64,000 nt of DNA from Erythrocercus mccallii (GCA_013397435.1 VZRG01001977.1:62001-126000), one strand, 5' to 3'. Counted from the stretch's first letter, positions 22,852 through 36,671 are shown. Numbers and translations are program-made. Notes: generated by a model from the sequence alone, not told the origin.

Positions 22852-23561
22852 TGGTGTTAACAAAGCAGTATGTGTCCTGAAAATCAGTTTAATTATTTTA
22901 AACTGTTTCTTGAACAATCACTGTCAATTTTACTCTTGTGTATATCACCTAGTACATGACTTGTCGTTGATCCTGTGAAATCCTTGCTGTTGTAACTGAT
23001 GTTAGGTTTAAGAAGCAAGACTCAGTGTCCTTTGGTCACCTCCTTTGGCATGCTGGCTATGAACTGTGCAAGAACTGGCACTCTTTGATTTTGTGCTAGG
23101 CTCTTTCCTCTGCTTGGGGAGTTACCACAGCTCCCCTAATATTTAGCTATTTTTTCAGGCAGCATCACTATGCTGTCAGCGTTCTGGAAACAGGTAGAAC
23201 TGCAGTTTCACATACTGCTTTCTACCTGTTACTTTAACCGGGAATATTTTTTGAATTTCTGTTCTCTACCCCCACCCCCAGTGCAGGTGGTATTCATCTA
23301 AATACCAGACTTACATATACCTTACCCTTTCAAAAAACTGTAACTTAAAAGTTTCTCAAACATTAATTTCCTGGTGGGAGGTAGTTTTTCTTTTGTTTTC
23401 ACATCTGTTGTTTCCACTTTTAAATCCTGAATTTGTAAAAAAATGTTTTTTGGTACCTGTGATAAACCTGCTAACTGCACCAGCCCTTTATTTGTTTAAA
23501 AAAAGGATCTGCATTGGTAGATTTCAGAAAATGTTTGATATTTAAATTTTTGTATCATGGA

Positions 23562-23567
23562 AATAAA
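23562..23567 (+). terminator. PARN: PARN poly(A) signal, distal candidate
   Basis: This is a canonical AATAAA with ggtttggttttattt about 50 nt downstream. It is a weaker candidate than the proximal signal because of the distance to the T/G-rich element. Confidence 0.4.
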
Positions 23568-23590
23568 ACCAAAATATGTATTTCCATAAC

Positions 23591-24959
23591 ATGAAAATTA
23601 AAGACATTTTCTTAGGAACTGGTTTGGTTTTATTTATTAGCATCTGAATTTGTTTGAGTGAATTGGTTTTTTCCTTCTTCCTAATATAACAATTTTTTGT
23701 CGTCCTGTGAGTAGCAGACCCTTTTGTTCCATGGACTGTTTTCAAGATATCTGTGAAATGTGACCAAGAAAAGCAAGCCTATTGTCCTAAGATTTAAACT
23801 GCTATATGTTTCCCTTGGAGGGGTGAAAACAAAAGAATTCCACAAATCAGCAAGTTCAGAACCATTTCTGTGGAAGAGTGGAATATTAACAAGACTTCAT
23901 CATATATTTACACTAGAGTGGGAATCACTGTCATTTAAACATGAAATAACCTGTTTGGAGGTATGTCAAAATTTATGGGTTTTTAATGATTGTGAATATG
24001 CATTGCAAAGGGAAAAATAATTTCAAGATGTTAAATGTGAAATGTTGCATTTCTAACCTTAGAATACTCCCAGAAGTACTATAATTAAATTGTTTAATAG
24101 CAGCTCTATCATCACATTCTCACACTAAAATGTGGGAAAGAAGACTTGCTATTCGTGATGCAAGGGAAAATTAGTAACTGAACTCTTCTGCTCTCAAGGA
24201 TCCAGAGGCTTTTCTTCCCCAAGACTCATGACCTTAGGACTAAATACTTATATCACTTTCATCTTGAATATCGAAACTATTTGTAAAATTAGTTCTCAGA
24301 ATATGTGCAACACCTAATAACAGTTGGCATGGAGTATTCATCTCTCATTGAGGTGGTTCAGGTAAATCTCGCAGTGTTCTATCCAAATGTTGGAGTGAGT
24401 TATTAACTGTATATCCTAAAGAACTGGCATAGCATGATTTGGGACAGAGCTTGAGTCATGATGACAAAAGGGTACAGAAACACTTAAAGGGATTGTCAGA
24501 AGTATGTGTCAGAAGTATGTGTCAGAATACCTTGAAGACAAGTGTGTGTCCTCAAGGGGCAAGGAGTTTGCTGCTCAAGAGACACAGAGTCACGCTGTCA
24601 CAGGGAATGTACTGGAGTCTGTACCCAGAGGCCATTAGGATCTTCTTTACTCTTGAACAGCAATGCTTACGTACCTGCAGGGAAAAAATAAGTCTTAATT
24701 ACTACAATCTCTTAAAATTTATTTCTTTAGAGCAGGCTAACAGCTATACCTGCATTTCTATGCACCTCCTCTCAGTGGTCATTTTGAGAAGCTGGATGTT
24801 CTTGATCTCTATCAGTAATTAATACTGTTTAAGAACACAGGGTTCTTGCATGCCCTAGTCTTTATGTGTGTTGATTTTACCAGTTGCCATTTGGGTAAGC
24901 TTCTAAACTGTGCTGAATGGGGCAGTAATGTTTTAATATTTCTGACACTAACTTTGGGT
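23591..24959. other. Intergenic, no gene seen
   Basis: AT-rich sequence downstream of PARN. It holds a 13-bp tandem duplication at 24495-24527. The 127-codon ORF at 24439-24822 runs over that repeat and resembles no protein I know, so it is not called. Confidence 0.6.
24495..24527. repeat. 13-bp tandem repeat, 2.5 copies
   Basis: gtcagaagtatgt occurs at 24495-24507 and 24508-24520, followed by a partial third copy, gtcagaa. Confidence 0.8.
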
Positions 24960-25075
24960 GGGTGGGTGTCAGGGCTCAGGGCCGGTGGCGTCCTAAGCAG
25001 GGACTGACGCCGCTCATCCTGCGCCAGACCTCGCTATTGTGTGGGGTTTGGGCCGCTTCACTGCGCCTCGAATGA
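24960..25075. promoter_or_regulatory. CpG-rich block, first half of a split island
   Basis: A short GC- and CpG-rich block (gggccggtggcgtcc, gactgacgccgctc, ctgcgccagacctcgc, gggccgcttcactgcgcctcg) stands in AT-rich surroundings 2.2 kb past the PARN stop. It may be part of one island together with 25335-25645. A promoter is possible, but no transcript can be assigned. Confidence 0.45.
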
Positions 25076-25259
25076 AATCATTAATTCTAGGAGGGAAAGA
25101 ATGTAGCTTAAATTAGATCCACATTTATTTCATAATGTATGTTTAAAATATGTGCATAGAATTTGTTTTGGGAAAGCAAAGCTGTCATCACTAGTTGTGA
25201 TGGCTCTGGGGCTTCCTAGTCACTGGGGGTTTGTGCTGTTACTGACTCCAGAGGTCAGT

Positions 25260-25366
25260 GAATCACAGAATATCCTGAGAATGGTCGAGTCCAGCTCCTG
25301 GCCCTGCACCGGACAGCCCCGAGCCTCCTGCGTATGCCTGAGAGCGTTGTCCCGGCGCCTCGGGTG
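25260..25366 (-). mobile_element. CR1 LINE 3'-end fragment, antisense
   Basis: It starts with aatcacagaatatcctgag, the reverse complement of a CR1 3' end. It continues with gtcgagtccagctcctgg, ccctgcaccggacagcccc and atgcctgagagcgttgtcc. The same order appears, reverse-complemented, in the copy at 36672-36814, which supports the call from within the window. Compared with that copy, about 20 bp after ctgag (the ttggaagg part) is missing. Its far end merges into the CpG-rich block. Confidence 0.82.
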
Positions 25367-25645
25367 CTCCGCTCCCCTCCCGCTCCCCTCAGGGCCAGGC
25401 GGGCGCTGGCGGCGCGGCCGCCCTCCTTCCCCTCCCCGCCAGCCGTGTGGGGCTGGGGGTTGCAGCCGTCCTGAGGGGTTGTGCTTGTGCCTTCCGGATG
25501 GCTGAAGGAGCCGGCATGACCTTGCCCTCGGTAGTGCTGAGTGGAACATTTTCCTCAGCAGCCGTGCTTTGTTGTGGCGGTGGGTCCCCCGCGGTCCTGC
25601 TTGGGGCACGGTCAGGAGCTCTGAGGGGACGGAGCTGAGGGGACG
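25335..25645. promoter_or_regulatory. CpG-rich island downstream of PARN
   Basis: About 300 bp of very GC-rich sequence (cccggcgcctcgg, ggcgggcgctggcggcgcggc, ccgccagccg, ccccgcggtcc, gacgccgagg) overlap the end of the CR1 fragment. Overlapping ORFs on both strands (up to 163 codons at 25389-25880, minus strand) have Pro/Arg/Gly/Ala-rich, low-complexity products that follow from composition, so they are not called as genes. It could be a promoter or enhancer, or a GC-rich expansion around the CR1 insertion. Confidence 0.55.
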
Positions 25646-28600
25646 CCGAGGAGGGTCCAGAAATAAACGAGCAACAATGTATAGAAGTGCTGGAAGTAGG
25701 CGTTGAAGGAATTGAGGAACTGCCTTGAGAAAACGAGGGAGTTTTGTGAGAAGTGTTTAAACAAAAAAAGGGCTCTTGGAAGTGTAGGCCTGAACAAATG
25801 GTGTGGAGAAACGTGAGGGAGGTCTGGCTCCGCAGCAAGTGAGGTAGGTGAGCTGAAACCCTGCCACTGCGGAGGAACAAGAATGGGCTTATTTAGCTGG
25901 AACTCACACTTGACAGTGATAAATTATCTGTGGTGATGGAATACTTCATTGTTCACCTCAGAAAGCACACCAAAACTGTATTTGAAATAATAATTTTCAA
26001 ATTCATCTCAAGTATTTATGGGTGAGAAGTGTTAACAAATCAAAATGCCCAGGATTGCAGCACAGGATATAGGATGTTGCTGGTAAATGAGAAATAGAGA
26101 TAATTGTATAGTGTAAACTAAGGGAAGAGTGTGAGTATCCCTAAAACATGGATTTGAATGGGGACAGGTAAGAGACTGAAAGAATCTTATATGAAATTAA
26201 GATTGCTGTGAGTGCAATGGCCTGTTCTGGATTCAGATTTGAGCATATGGTTTGGAGCAAAAAGTTAAAATCTTCAGATGATTTAGATGGAGACCTAGAT
26301 TTTATTATGGAACCAGTGATAAAACTAAGAGAGAGATAGAAAGCTAAAACTTCTGGTGATTGTGGGAAAAATAAATGCTGCAATTCTTTCTTTCTTTAAA
26401 CTTTTGAGTTCTGTCATGGTGCCCAGAAAATGTCTGGTACCCTGGATGTGCTCACTGTCTTTAAATCATAGTAAATGTAATGCAGACAAAAATGTCCTCT
26501 GCAATTCAGTGTTGGAGCATAAAGAAGACTCCTGACAATCAAAAGTTCTTGGTTTCTGATGTGTTTAGACTACTGCCAGCTGAGCAGATGTGTACATTGA
26601 AGAAGATTCCTGAAGTTACTCCACAGTACATTTAGTAAATGAATAAACATTTGCTTGTTTGTATTATACTGTTACAGCTTTAAACTTACACTAAACTAAC
26701 ACTCCACGTGTGCTTTACAGATGTACTACCACACGTTCATTGGATGAGGAGCAAGAGATGGTGGGTTAGACTGAGTTTTATAGGGTCACTGTATTCATAC
26801 TTAGGATGTTCTTTTTGCTTTAATAGGTATGCAGGAAGCTCATTTAAAGAATTTTTTTTTCATCACAGTAATTATTGGCAGTCATGTGTTTCCATGAGCG
26901 CTATAGCAGATCACAAGTCAGTCCTAGCTCGAGGCAAACTCGTATGGAACACATCTATTCAAAAATGCAGTATAAAAAACATTCAGCCAAACTGGGAAAA
27001 CTTAGATTTCCCTGCGCTTATTTTAATTTCTTAAAAGAGCTGATAGTTGTATTTGTACAAGACCAATCTACAGTCTGCAAGTTTTGCAAACAATGTTGTG
27101 GTGATGGGGCTGGTGGTGGTGTGCAGCTGAACATGAAAGTCTGGAGGTTGTGGCTGTGCTGAACCCTAATCTGTGACCTGTTTTCAACCCATCAAATGAC
27201 AGAAAATACAATTGTATTAAAGCTGATTGCTTAAAAAAACCTTTTGAAGTTACCAATTCCTTTTATAAGCCTCAAAAACTTTGCACTGTTACTGAGGTAA
27301 GAATGGCTATTTTATTTGATTCTAAATATATATTATAACTTTGAATATTTCTTTCAAATGGGATTTTAAATATAGAATGTTTAAAGATGACTGAACATGT
27401 TTATTTCATGTACGTACTTAGGAGTGGGCTTTTAAAATTTGTTATTTTTTTTTTAATTAGATGTTACGTGACTTAATTGTAGGATGCTTCTTACTTCAAA
27501 ACTAAGTCTGCTACAAGCATATGCATGTGTCTACCATTTAAAATGTTTGCATTAGGGGAAGTTGCTTGCCTCATTTGCAATAAATAACTGATACATATTT
27601 GCTAACAATACCACAGTAATTTAAAATTGACCCTTCATTCTGTTTAGAAAAGGTCTGTGCTTCAGCCTTTCCTTTCAATTCTCTCATATGCTCGATTTAA
27701 TTTCAGTTATCCGATTTTTGATGTGCTGTTGAGAAGCTGCCAGTTACCATTAGAAACTTGCTAAAACGATGTAGAACTGCTGAAAGTGGAAATAATAGTT
27801 CAGTTGTTTGCTCCTGTGCTGAGTATGTTGTCTTCAATGAATAATGCAGTGTTGCAAAGAGGTGATTTGCCAGAGAATTTCCCCTCAGTATTACTGGACT
27901 CCCTCACCCATAGACTAATGACCCTTTCTGCTGGGTTGTGCCATACTCCCCTGGGGTTTTACAGTAATTGTTACTAAAACAGATTAAAAGATGGTGGGAC
28001 TAAATGATGAGTCTGCGAAGCAGTTAATGGGAACTGGCAAATTTTTGGAGGTAAATGAGGTGTTGCTTGAAAGGTTTAATATTCCATTCTCATAGAACAC
28101 ATCACTGTATTTTTAGTATTTCAGTCAGGTTTCTTAATTGAAGTAAATTCTTCTGTCTCATAGAGGGTGCAGCTCTAAGGTGTTCTAAAGTGTTTATAAC
28201 AACTTAATTTCAAATGGATATTTGCAATTATGCACAGAGGAGTTTTTAAGACTCACACTTTTGCTTTTAACCATGTCCAAGAACAGGAATTTAACATCTA
28301 ATTCTTCATTTAATTCATGTCTAACATGAAATTTGGGATGAGGATGTGTCTAAAGTAAACTGAGATTCAGTGGCAGAATCATTTGTTTAATACCTTTTAG
28401 CCTTTTTATGCCTTCTTTTTTGCTTTTTGAAGAAAGAGCTAGAAGAATTAAACTAAAAATAAACTAAATATGCAAATATTTTAGACTGATAGTTTTAACA
28501 AATACGTCTTTTCCTTCCAACTACTCTGAAAGATATTTTGAAAAACTTACGATGACAGTGGCAATAAGTCAATTCCACATGAGTACTAAAATCTAAATTA

Positions 28601-31600
28601 ATGTAGTTTATCATGAAAAAATTATAGCAGCAGCTATACAAACTCTACAAAACCGTTGGATTTCTAAGAAGACTAAAGAATAGAATGATGCTCAATTTAA
28701 TATATTTCCGTACTAGTAACACCCAGATGTTAGCAGGTGGAGCTGTTTTTTGCCTTGGAAGTAACCTGTAAAAGACATGCATATGAAATTGCAACTCCAA
28801 CATATAAAATAGGTCTAATAAGCAACAGTAAAAAATAGCATTTTCTGAGGAAAGCACACTATTTTTCATGGCAAAAAATGGTTTCAGTGTTCTGAGAGGA
28901 TTCCCAGTATAGTCTGGCAATTTTTGAAGACTTGCTGAATGTACAAACTCATATTTGAAGGGACCTTGTCTGGGGATTTTTTGTGTATATCTAATCTTAG
29001 GCTATGTGTGTTATAAGCAAGAGCTAGAAGATTTTGTGCAAGTGTCCCAGGATCTTAAGAAGCACACAGACTTTGTTATTCTGGCTTGCCAAAACAGGCA
29101 CTCAGGCCTGTGTATTTTGGTGAAACAGATTTTCTGTCAGTAGATGCTTTTCAATCTAGTGTAGATGTTTTCTCAGTTCATATAAGGAATATGGAACGTT
29201 CTGTGTTTTGGTTCCACAGGAGTTAGACAAGACAAGAATTGTGATAAGTTTTGAATTCCAGTTTCTTAATAAAGGTACTTCCCTGCTTTCCATCCCCAGC
29301 ATATTTCAACAGTTTAAGGTAATGCACAACAAAGTCAAAGGTGGCTATCACATTCTCATCTATTTCTATATACAAAATGCTCACTTATGGTAAATAAAAC
29401 AATTTCCTATTTCTTGAATATATATCAGATATATAAACACAGCATTTAGAAATGCAGTAAAAAAATACTTTGAAAAATGTTGAATGTTTGCATTACGTGG
29501 AGCTTTGCTTGTGTGTATTTTACCTTTCTATTTGGGAATAAATTATTGGGATAAAAATTCTGCTGTGAATTGAACATGAAGTACAGTTTCAAATGTAGTC
29601 ACACAGTTTAAGGTAGATTTGTGAACTGTAATCAGTATTTATTGCTCCATTACTCATTTTGGCAAAAAGGTTTCACGTTGTTTCTCTCTACAAGACCTGA
29701 AATTATCACTGTGTTTGAATTGCAGTCTCTTTTCCTCTCACAGGCTGTTGTATGACTCAGGCAACCTGTGTAATCTCAGTGTGATCATGGGTAGAGCACT
29801 ACATTTCCACGTGCAGAATATTTATGTGAAGTGGAAGATAAAATGAATAATCTGGCATGATGACTGTTTAGTGTACTGCAAGGATTGTGTTCAGCCATGC
29901 TGCCACCAGTGCAAAGGGATTCCTGCAAGCAGGAAGGCTGGGGGCAGTGACAAACAGCTCATCTAACAGCCTGAGAACTGTACATTGTCAAACATGATAC
30001 AAGCTACAGAAAACTGCAAGAGTTTTGCTTGGAGGCTGAAGAGCTAATCCAAAAGCAAAAAAAAATCCTACAATTTCTGAAAGAAAATGAACAGAGGTTA
30101 TCAGTAAACATGAGCGGTGTCTTCACATTTAATGTTTCTTAAACAAATCTGAAAAGTCTTGTGCAGGTAAGATTTCATGCAGGGATGCCCTTTGACAAAT
30201 GTGACACTAAAGTGAAAAAAGAAAGTAAAAGTAAAATTGTTTTCTTATCCTGTTGAATAGCATGCAATTCTGTCAACTGCCTGGAAGTGTTGAGCACTCA
30301 GCTGGACCACAGGACATAAATGTTTCACACTGGGGAAGATTTTATGTGTCTTGTCCTGATGAGGGACAATTAATTCATAGTCACTGACATTACTGTTTAA
30401 CGTGCATTAATAGTGTCATGAGCTCTAAGGTTACTACTGCTTGTTTACATAGCTCTTCTATTAAATGCCAATGGTATGGAATTTGTATCACAAACCTCTA
30501 CAAGAACTTACTTGGTTTGATGTTAGCTAACAATACACAAACATTTAGTCAAATAGACACAGGAAAATGAACAAAATGGTTTGTATTGTCCAAATTCCTC
30601 TAGTTGATTCTTTTTACATCCTTAAGAAGATCCCTGGCACCTCATTTAATCATTTAGTTTTAGTTTGTAAAGGTGAGAAATATTTTCTTATCAAGCATTC
30701 CTAGTCGGTTTACTATATGTATGTTTCTTTGAGACAGATGGAAGATGCTGTTTATACTTTAAGTTTTTCAGCTTTCTGCCTAGTTTTTCAGTTTATAGAT
30801 AATTACTGAGACTGTGAGCAGATTTGCCGAGAAAGACATCACTAAAAGAAGACATGTTTGTCTGAGCAGTCTTTGAAGAGAATATTCAATTTCTATTCCA
30901 TCCTGGTTTTGGGAGGCATTAGTTGTATTGCAAGGCACATTCTAAAACTAAGATACAAAAAATGTGTTGTCTAGCTCTAGATGGGAGTATGTGATGAGTG
31001 CAGATATGGATATGATATGCACAGAATAAGGCCAAGCATTGGCATCTCAGTACTGTAGGAAATGAAGTGATCTTTCTGGCCTATAAATCTGACTGGAGAT
31101 TTACTTGCTAACAGTCAGCTGTAGAAACTTCTGGGAAGAAACAGCAGGAAGCTGACACTTGTCTAGTGGTCTCAGTAATGTAAGTGCCAGCTAAATCATG
31201 TTCAGGAGACTTGGGGGTTTGTCCTTTTTTCTTAATGCTGAAATGTATTTGCATCTCACATAGATTTAGAGTTCAGTCTGGCAAAAAGGTCAGATGAATT
31301 TTAGATTTCCTCTAAGGAGAAGTGAGTTGCCTGTCAAGTTTAATGTAGGCTAACCTAGAAAAACAGAAAATAAAAGTGTTTACTGTAGTGAGATGTAAAT
31401 ACAAGTAGATGTAGTAGACAAAAAAATTTGCAGGACTTGGGACTTCTATATATTTTCTATTGCTGCTCTTGCTTTGTGTATTCTGTACCTACTAGACATT
31501 GGTGTTTACTCCATAGATAGGAGAGCCCTACTGAGATCTATCCACATTCAAGCAAAAAAAACCAAACCATCACACTGAATTTTTAAAGCTTTTAGTGTAA

Positions 31601-31761
31601 ACAGGACAGAGTTATTATTGTAGATAACAAACTGAGAGTGCTACTGCATTCCAGATTTTTCTCTGTGGAATAGAAATCAATGTGAATGATCCTGAGAGAA
31701 AATCTGAACTGTGCCAGTGATCCCTCTGGTTGGGTGGATCCATTTTAGCATTCTCTGGCTT
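25646..31761. other. Intergenic, no gene seen
   Basis: Six kilobases of AT-rich sequence with no transposon or conserved protein that I recognise. Short ORFs (for example 26708-27034, 28645-28920) look random. Regulatory elements could be present but cannot be read without comparison to other birds. Confidence 0.55.
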
Positions 31762-31839
31762 GGTTTTAGGTAACTGAAATTAGTACTGGAAACTGGAATA
31801 GGTTTTAGGTAACTGAAATTAGTACTGGAAACTGGAATG
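31762..31839. repeat. 39-bp perfect tandem duplication
   Basis: The unit beginning ggttttaggtaactgaaatt occurs at 31762-31800 and 31801-31839. The two copies are identical over 38 of 39 bp, differing only at the last base (a or g). The near identity points to a recent duplication. Confidence 0.95.
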
Positions 31840-34800
31840 GAAAAAATGGGTAATATAAATAATTCAAAGCATCCATGATCATAGATACACAGTATCTACT
31901 TAATAATAAAACCAAGGCAGGGGCTTATCAGCCTTTATAAAATTCAAAATATCCAAACAGAAGAATAACTGGAGAATTGACATCATTGAGTTGAAAATTA
32001 TGAGTGCTTTACTTGTATTTCATTAGAAGAAAGTAATGGCTTAGTGATTAAATAATATTATGCCACATTTAAAAGACTCTCTCCCACTCCCCCTTCATTT
32101 CCTGGAGTTTGAGCCCTGTTTAAATCACTGTAGAACTGTTTGGCACTTAGTCATATTCAGACATGCCAGTTCATGAGCTTCTGTGATCCAGCTCACTCTC
32201 ACGTGGCTGCAACTGTCTCACACCTTTCATGTTCTGGAAGACTTTTTTTCCTTTTAGCCCTGAGTTGAGTGGGAGCTACAAATGCAAAGCTTGGAGTTAG
32301 AGCAGTTGCGTGAGTTCCCTTGTACAATGCTCAATTCTTATGCCATACATGCTACTGAAAAGCCTCTAGAAATCATTTGTTTGAAACTAAAGCAATTCTT
32401 CATAGAGTGATTTGTCTCTATTCCACCCTGGGATATTTATCACAAGTTTTAACACTGAAATTAATGGTTGGTGGGAATATACAATCATTTTGATCTTTGT
32501 TTTTATATGTACTCACTTGAGATTTTATAACAAATATGAATAATAAATTTTTCTTCTCTTTTAGTTTATTTGTATTTCCACTGCTCTGTTGAGGATTAGA
32601 CAGCAGCATACAATTTAACCAGAACAGTTCACAAATGTTTTTTCAAGTTAAGTGTAGAATGACACAATTCAAGGGAATTCTTACTTGCTTTCACAATGCT
32701 TTTTATTCTTGCAACATAATCTGATTCTTGAAAGACAGAAATCCTTTGATTTTTGGTACTGTACGTAAGTAGCTATGGCTGGGAGACTCAACACTGAGTC
32801 AACCTGCAGAGGTTTAAAGTGTTTTGTAAATGTGAATTTAATATTGTATTCACCTACAGTTTTTAGTTGAGGATGGTTCTTCAGGGAACCTGTGAAGATT
32901 TACAGCATTGTAAGGGGAAGCAGTACAGTATGCCTGTCTTTGCTAGCTCTGGATAGAGTAATTGCTCTGGCAATTTACTGGCACTTCTTTCAGTTTACTG
33001 TAAATCATATCACAATGAATTTCACATTTTTCCAACAAAATCAAACCAGAAAAATTAATATTTCAGTAGTTCCAGGGCTAGAATGGCTCCAACACTTAAT
33101 CTGATGGTTATTGTAGAGCTGTTTTAATGCTACAAACTTACTAGAGGATATTCTACTTAACTTATGTTTCATTAGTGTAATATGTGTTCTATTGTCTGGT
33201 TTTGTTCTGTTATTCTTCCCTTTAATAGCCACCTAAAAGGAACAGCCACTGAATTGCTAAAAATGAGGATGAATGACACATTGTAAGGAAAGAGGCTCTA
33301 TGCCAAATTCCACACATTTACACTGCCAACATTTATCCACAGTGTTGGCAAAGTGGAGAAACACTTCTGAGCTGCTCTGTTATTTATGAGACAGATAATT
33401 TTTTTCTCTGGTAGGATGGCGCTGGATAATCTGATTTTTGTCACTGTCAGCTTAGCCACCAGTTTTTAGGGTGCCATTGGGCAGCACACTTTAACTCTTC
33501 TGTTTTGGTTTAATTCTCAAAAAAAAAATCTATGTCTCTGGTTTCTCCATTTGTAAAATGGAAGTGACAGTTACTCTGATGTTACACTGAGATTTAATTC
33601 AGTTAAGGTCCATAAGTATATTTTATTTTCATGTGAGGCATTATTGCATATTAAAAGAATAATTGCTCAAATGAATTTAGTATTTATTTACTTGGGATTA
33701 TGTGAATTTTTTTTCCATGATAGAAGTTCATGTTGAATTAATTTGTTTTATATCTATTATAAAGTGTTTGACAAAATCAGGTATGACAGTTTTCTTCAAT
33801 TTCATTTGACCGATATGATCATACACATTTAAAGATATTCTGCCTCATTTGTTCTTTCTGAAATCCTTCCAGGATCTGCCTGGAGAAAGTATGTGAAATA
33901 CCAAGTTTTTTTGTCTTGGTCCTTTCCCCTTCCGTCTGCCTCTGCAGTATTTTAACTAAACTGTGTTATTTAACTAAGCTGTGTTATTCTGTCTTCCAAT
34001 TCGATGCATAGGGACAGTGTTGTTTTATGGAGGCTTAGTTTATGCAGTGATCTCGCTCCCTGTCCCCCATTGCCTTCTTGTCCTGAAAAGACCTGCAATG
34101 CAGCTTTTCCTGGTATTGTAAACTCCCAGCTCAGAGCATGCAGTTAGAAATGTGTTCATTCGGTGAGGACATTAGTTTGAACAATGTGTACTAAGGCTTT
34201 GTGAATTTGGAAGTTAATTACTGTGTAAGAGATTTCTTAGAGAAGTTGGTTCTGAGCAGTTGCCTTAGGCAAAAAAGACAAATTCTTACTTTTTGAGATG
34301 TCTTCACAACAGTAGGCACTGAAAGCGTGCCCGAGGTCCCGCAGATAAATATTCACTGTAAACCTGACCTGGGCAGTTACACTGCTACATAGAAACTGTT
34401 TTTTATGCAACTTGAGTGCTACACAGGAATAATGCAGTACTGGGAGGAGGCAGGGGAAATGAAGTAAAAGAACAAATAGAATAGCTGTTCTTCAAAATCA
34501 TAGTCCAGCTTTTCTTGGATAATATTTCTGTATTTGTGTAGAAATGGAGGTCTGTGGAACAACATAGCCTTTTCATCTTGATATTTGTAGGAAAAGGCAC
34601 AAAGTTTTTTAAATTCCTTGAATAAATACACAAAAATACTTTCCAGTGACATTTAGTATCTGCTACAGTTCTCTTCAAATATTTTCCTCGTGTAGTTTAA
34701 GCATCATGTAAGCACAAAGAGAAGAGTTTATCCTGTTGCCCATGGTCAGTGGTGTGAAACATACTAATTTTAGTTCATATCCAGTGCATTCCCTCTTCCC

Positions 34801-36671
34801 TAACAGACAGACCAGGACTCTAAGGTTGAGGCCACTTATTTGTAATGCTCTGATTGCATTACAAATGGGAGTAATTTAAATATGGATTTTTGTTCATTTG
34901 TTTCAATAATCTAATTATTATTTTTGCTTTTGAGTTTGTGTGGAAGACAGAGCATAGCAAAGAAGAAACAATGCTTCAATTTATTTTTTGTTTTACCTTC
35001 CACATATGCTCTCTTTGTATCCTTATAGTTTTAGTTCTTGAATGAAAATTTTAATTTCCCATTCAAGATTTTTTTTGAAGTTTCAACAAAGTCTTTCTTC
35101 TGTTTTATTCCAATGCAGTGTTTAATCTTGTGCTGTGTTTGGATTATTAGGACATCTAAGCAAAAAGTAAATATTGCTTTTTTTAAAGGTTGTGTGCATT
35201 CTGCCAACTATGCACATTGCTGGTTAGCCATATATCTCCAGGAGAGGGCTTATGAAGGTAGCTTGGGATAGTCTGGGATTTAAAAACCACACAGAGTAGA
35301 AACTCATAAAATATATTATTTATGCAGAGAGAGCTCTTTGGGTGTAGAGAAAAAGTCTCTGGGGCTCACAAAGAAAGGTAACAAACTATAAAATATATTT
35401 TTAATTTGTTTAGGCTATAACTCTTCACATAACTTTTCATATAATATATGCAGTGCTTGCAAAGTGCAGTATCCAACTCTGTAATAGAAGCATCTCAAGC
35501 TTCAACTTGAACTTAATTTGGTCCAAAATAATTTAGCCAGGCTGAACCGTATGTAAGTCACTTACACTTTTTTTTAAATTTACAGTGTAAAGTTTAAAAA
35601 TATTCTGCTATGATATCAATGTTGAATGTATGCAGTAAGAGAGAGACTTCTGTGAAAATTAACTTCAGCATTTATAGCTTCCTGACCTTCAGCTGACTTT
35701 TTTCCCAAGTTGCATTCTTAGATTGCTGCAACAGAAAATCACCTTTATTAACAGAAATAATATAATTAACACTTCCAATTAAAAGCTTGTGGAGTCCTAG
35801 TGCACACAATGCTCTCAATTTAAAAGGTGAACGATTGTTAGTTTTCACATTATTTCCCTTGCCCTGAAGTAGTAGTGTGCAGACATGCATGTGGCTTTAG
35901 TATCACAGGAACTTCTAAAGAAATCTTTCTTGTCCTAGTGCTGGGCTGTTGGACTCTCATGTGACAATGACACAAGGCATTGTTGGAAAACAAGTCTGCA
36001 TGAGGAGTGACTTGACCACCTTATGAAGCCTTGGAGGTAGAAAGGGGGAGTAGAAAAAAGAAGTTGAATTGCAGTATTGAAATACCACATAACCAGGTTA
36101 CTTCAGTTTGAGGTTCTTTCTTCTTTAAATATACAAAGAATAGGTTTGTTAATATAAAGTAAAACTACAAATTCCTTTCTTTTTTATTTTTTTAAAAAGT
36201 AACCTTGAATTAGTTTCTTTAGTGTAGATCACATAAATGGGATCAGGACATTTCCTAGATGAGGGAATATGAAGATGCTACTCACTGTATTGTAGGAATT
36301 ATCTTTTCTAAAGGAATAGCTACATCTCAGATGAGCAATTACCATTACACTAAAAGCAATCAGACTAACCTTCAAACCATGTTAACATTGAATTATTTGG
36401 ATTTTATGAGTGATTGATTATCATTATGAGTACCATTATAATGTTTTTGATTCTCTTCTGTATTATGTTACAGAGTTGGACTTTGGGTTTGATAATTCAC
36501 TACTGTTATATGACAAGTCCCTTATGAGAAAGGTACACATCAAAATGTGACTGTGGTTAAAACATCTGAGAGATTTTAAATAGCAAACTCTCCCTTTGGT
36601 GGAAGATAGCCGGCAGGAAAAGTGTATTTAAACCACCTATTTTTAAGTAGATACCAAATTTTCCTTTGCAG
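31840..36671. other. Intergenic, no gene seen
   Basis: AT-rich sequence without recognisable transposons or genes. The small ORFs at 34403-34678 (two overlapping frames), 32892-33104 and 35038-35271 match nothing known to me. Confidence 0.55.

Larger units (their letters stand above)
22768..23590 (+). other. PARN: PARN 3' untranslated region (end uncertain)
   Basis: This is sequence after the TAG stop. A proximal AATAAA at 22846-22851 is followed by a GT-rich stretch (gtggtgtt), giving a 3' UTR of about 100 nt. A second AATAAA at 23562-23567, with a T/G-rich stretch about 50 nt downstream, would give about 0.8 kb. Either or both may be used; the end given assumes the distal site. Confidence 0.55.

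Noticed and set aside
24439..24822. 127-codon + strand ORF
   Set aside because: It runs through a 13-bp tandem repeat, has no recognisable domain and no nearby splice or promoter evidence.
25389..25880. 163-codon minus-strand ORF, the longest in the window
   Set aside because: It covers the CpG-rich block, and its Pro/Arg/Ser/Ala-rich product changes character along its length. GC-rich DNA lacks stop codons on several frames at once here.
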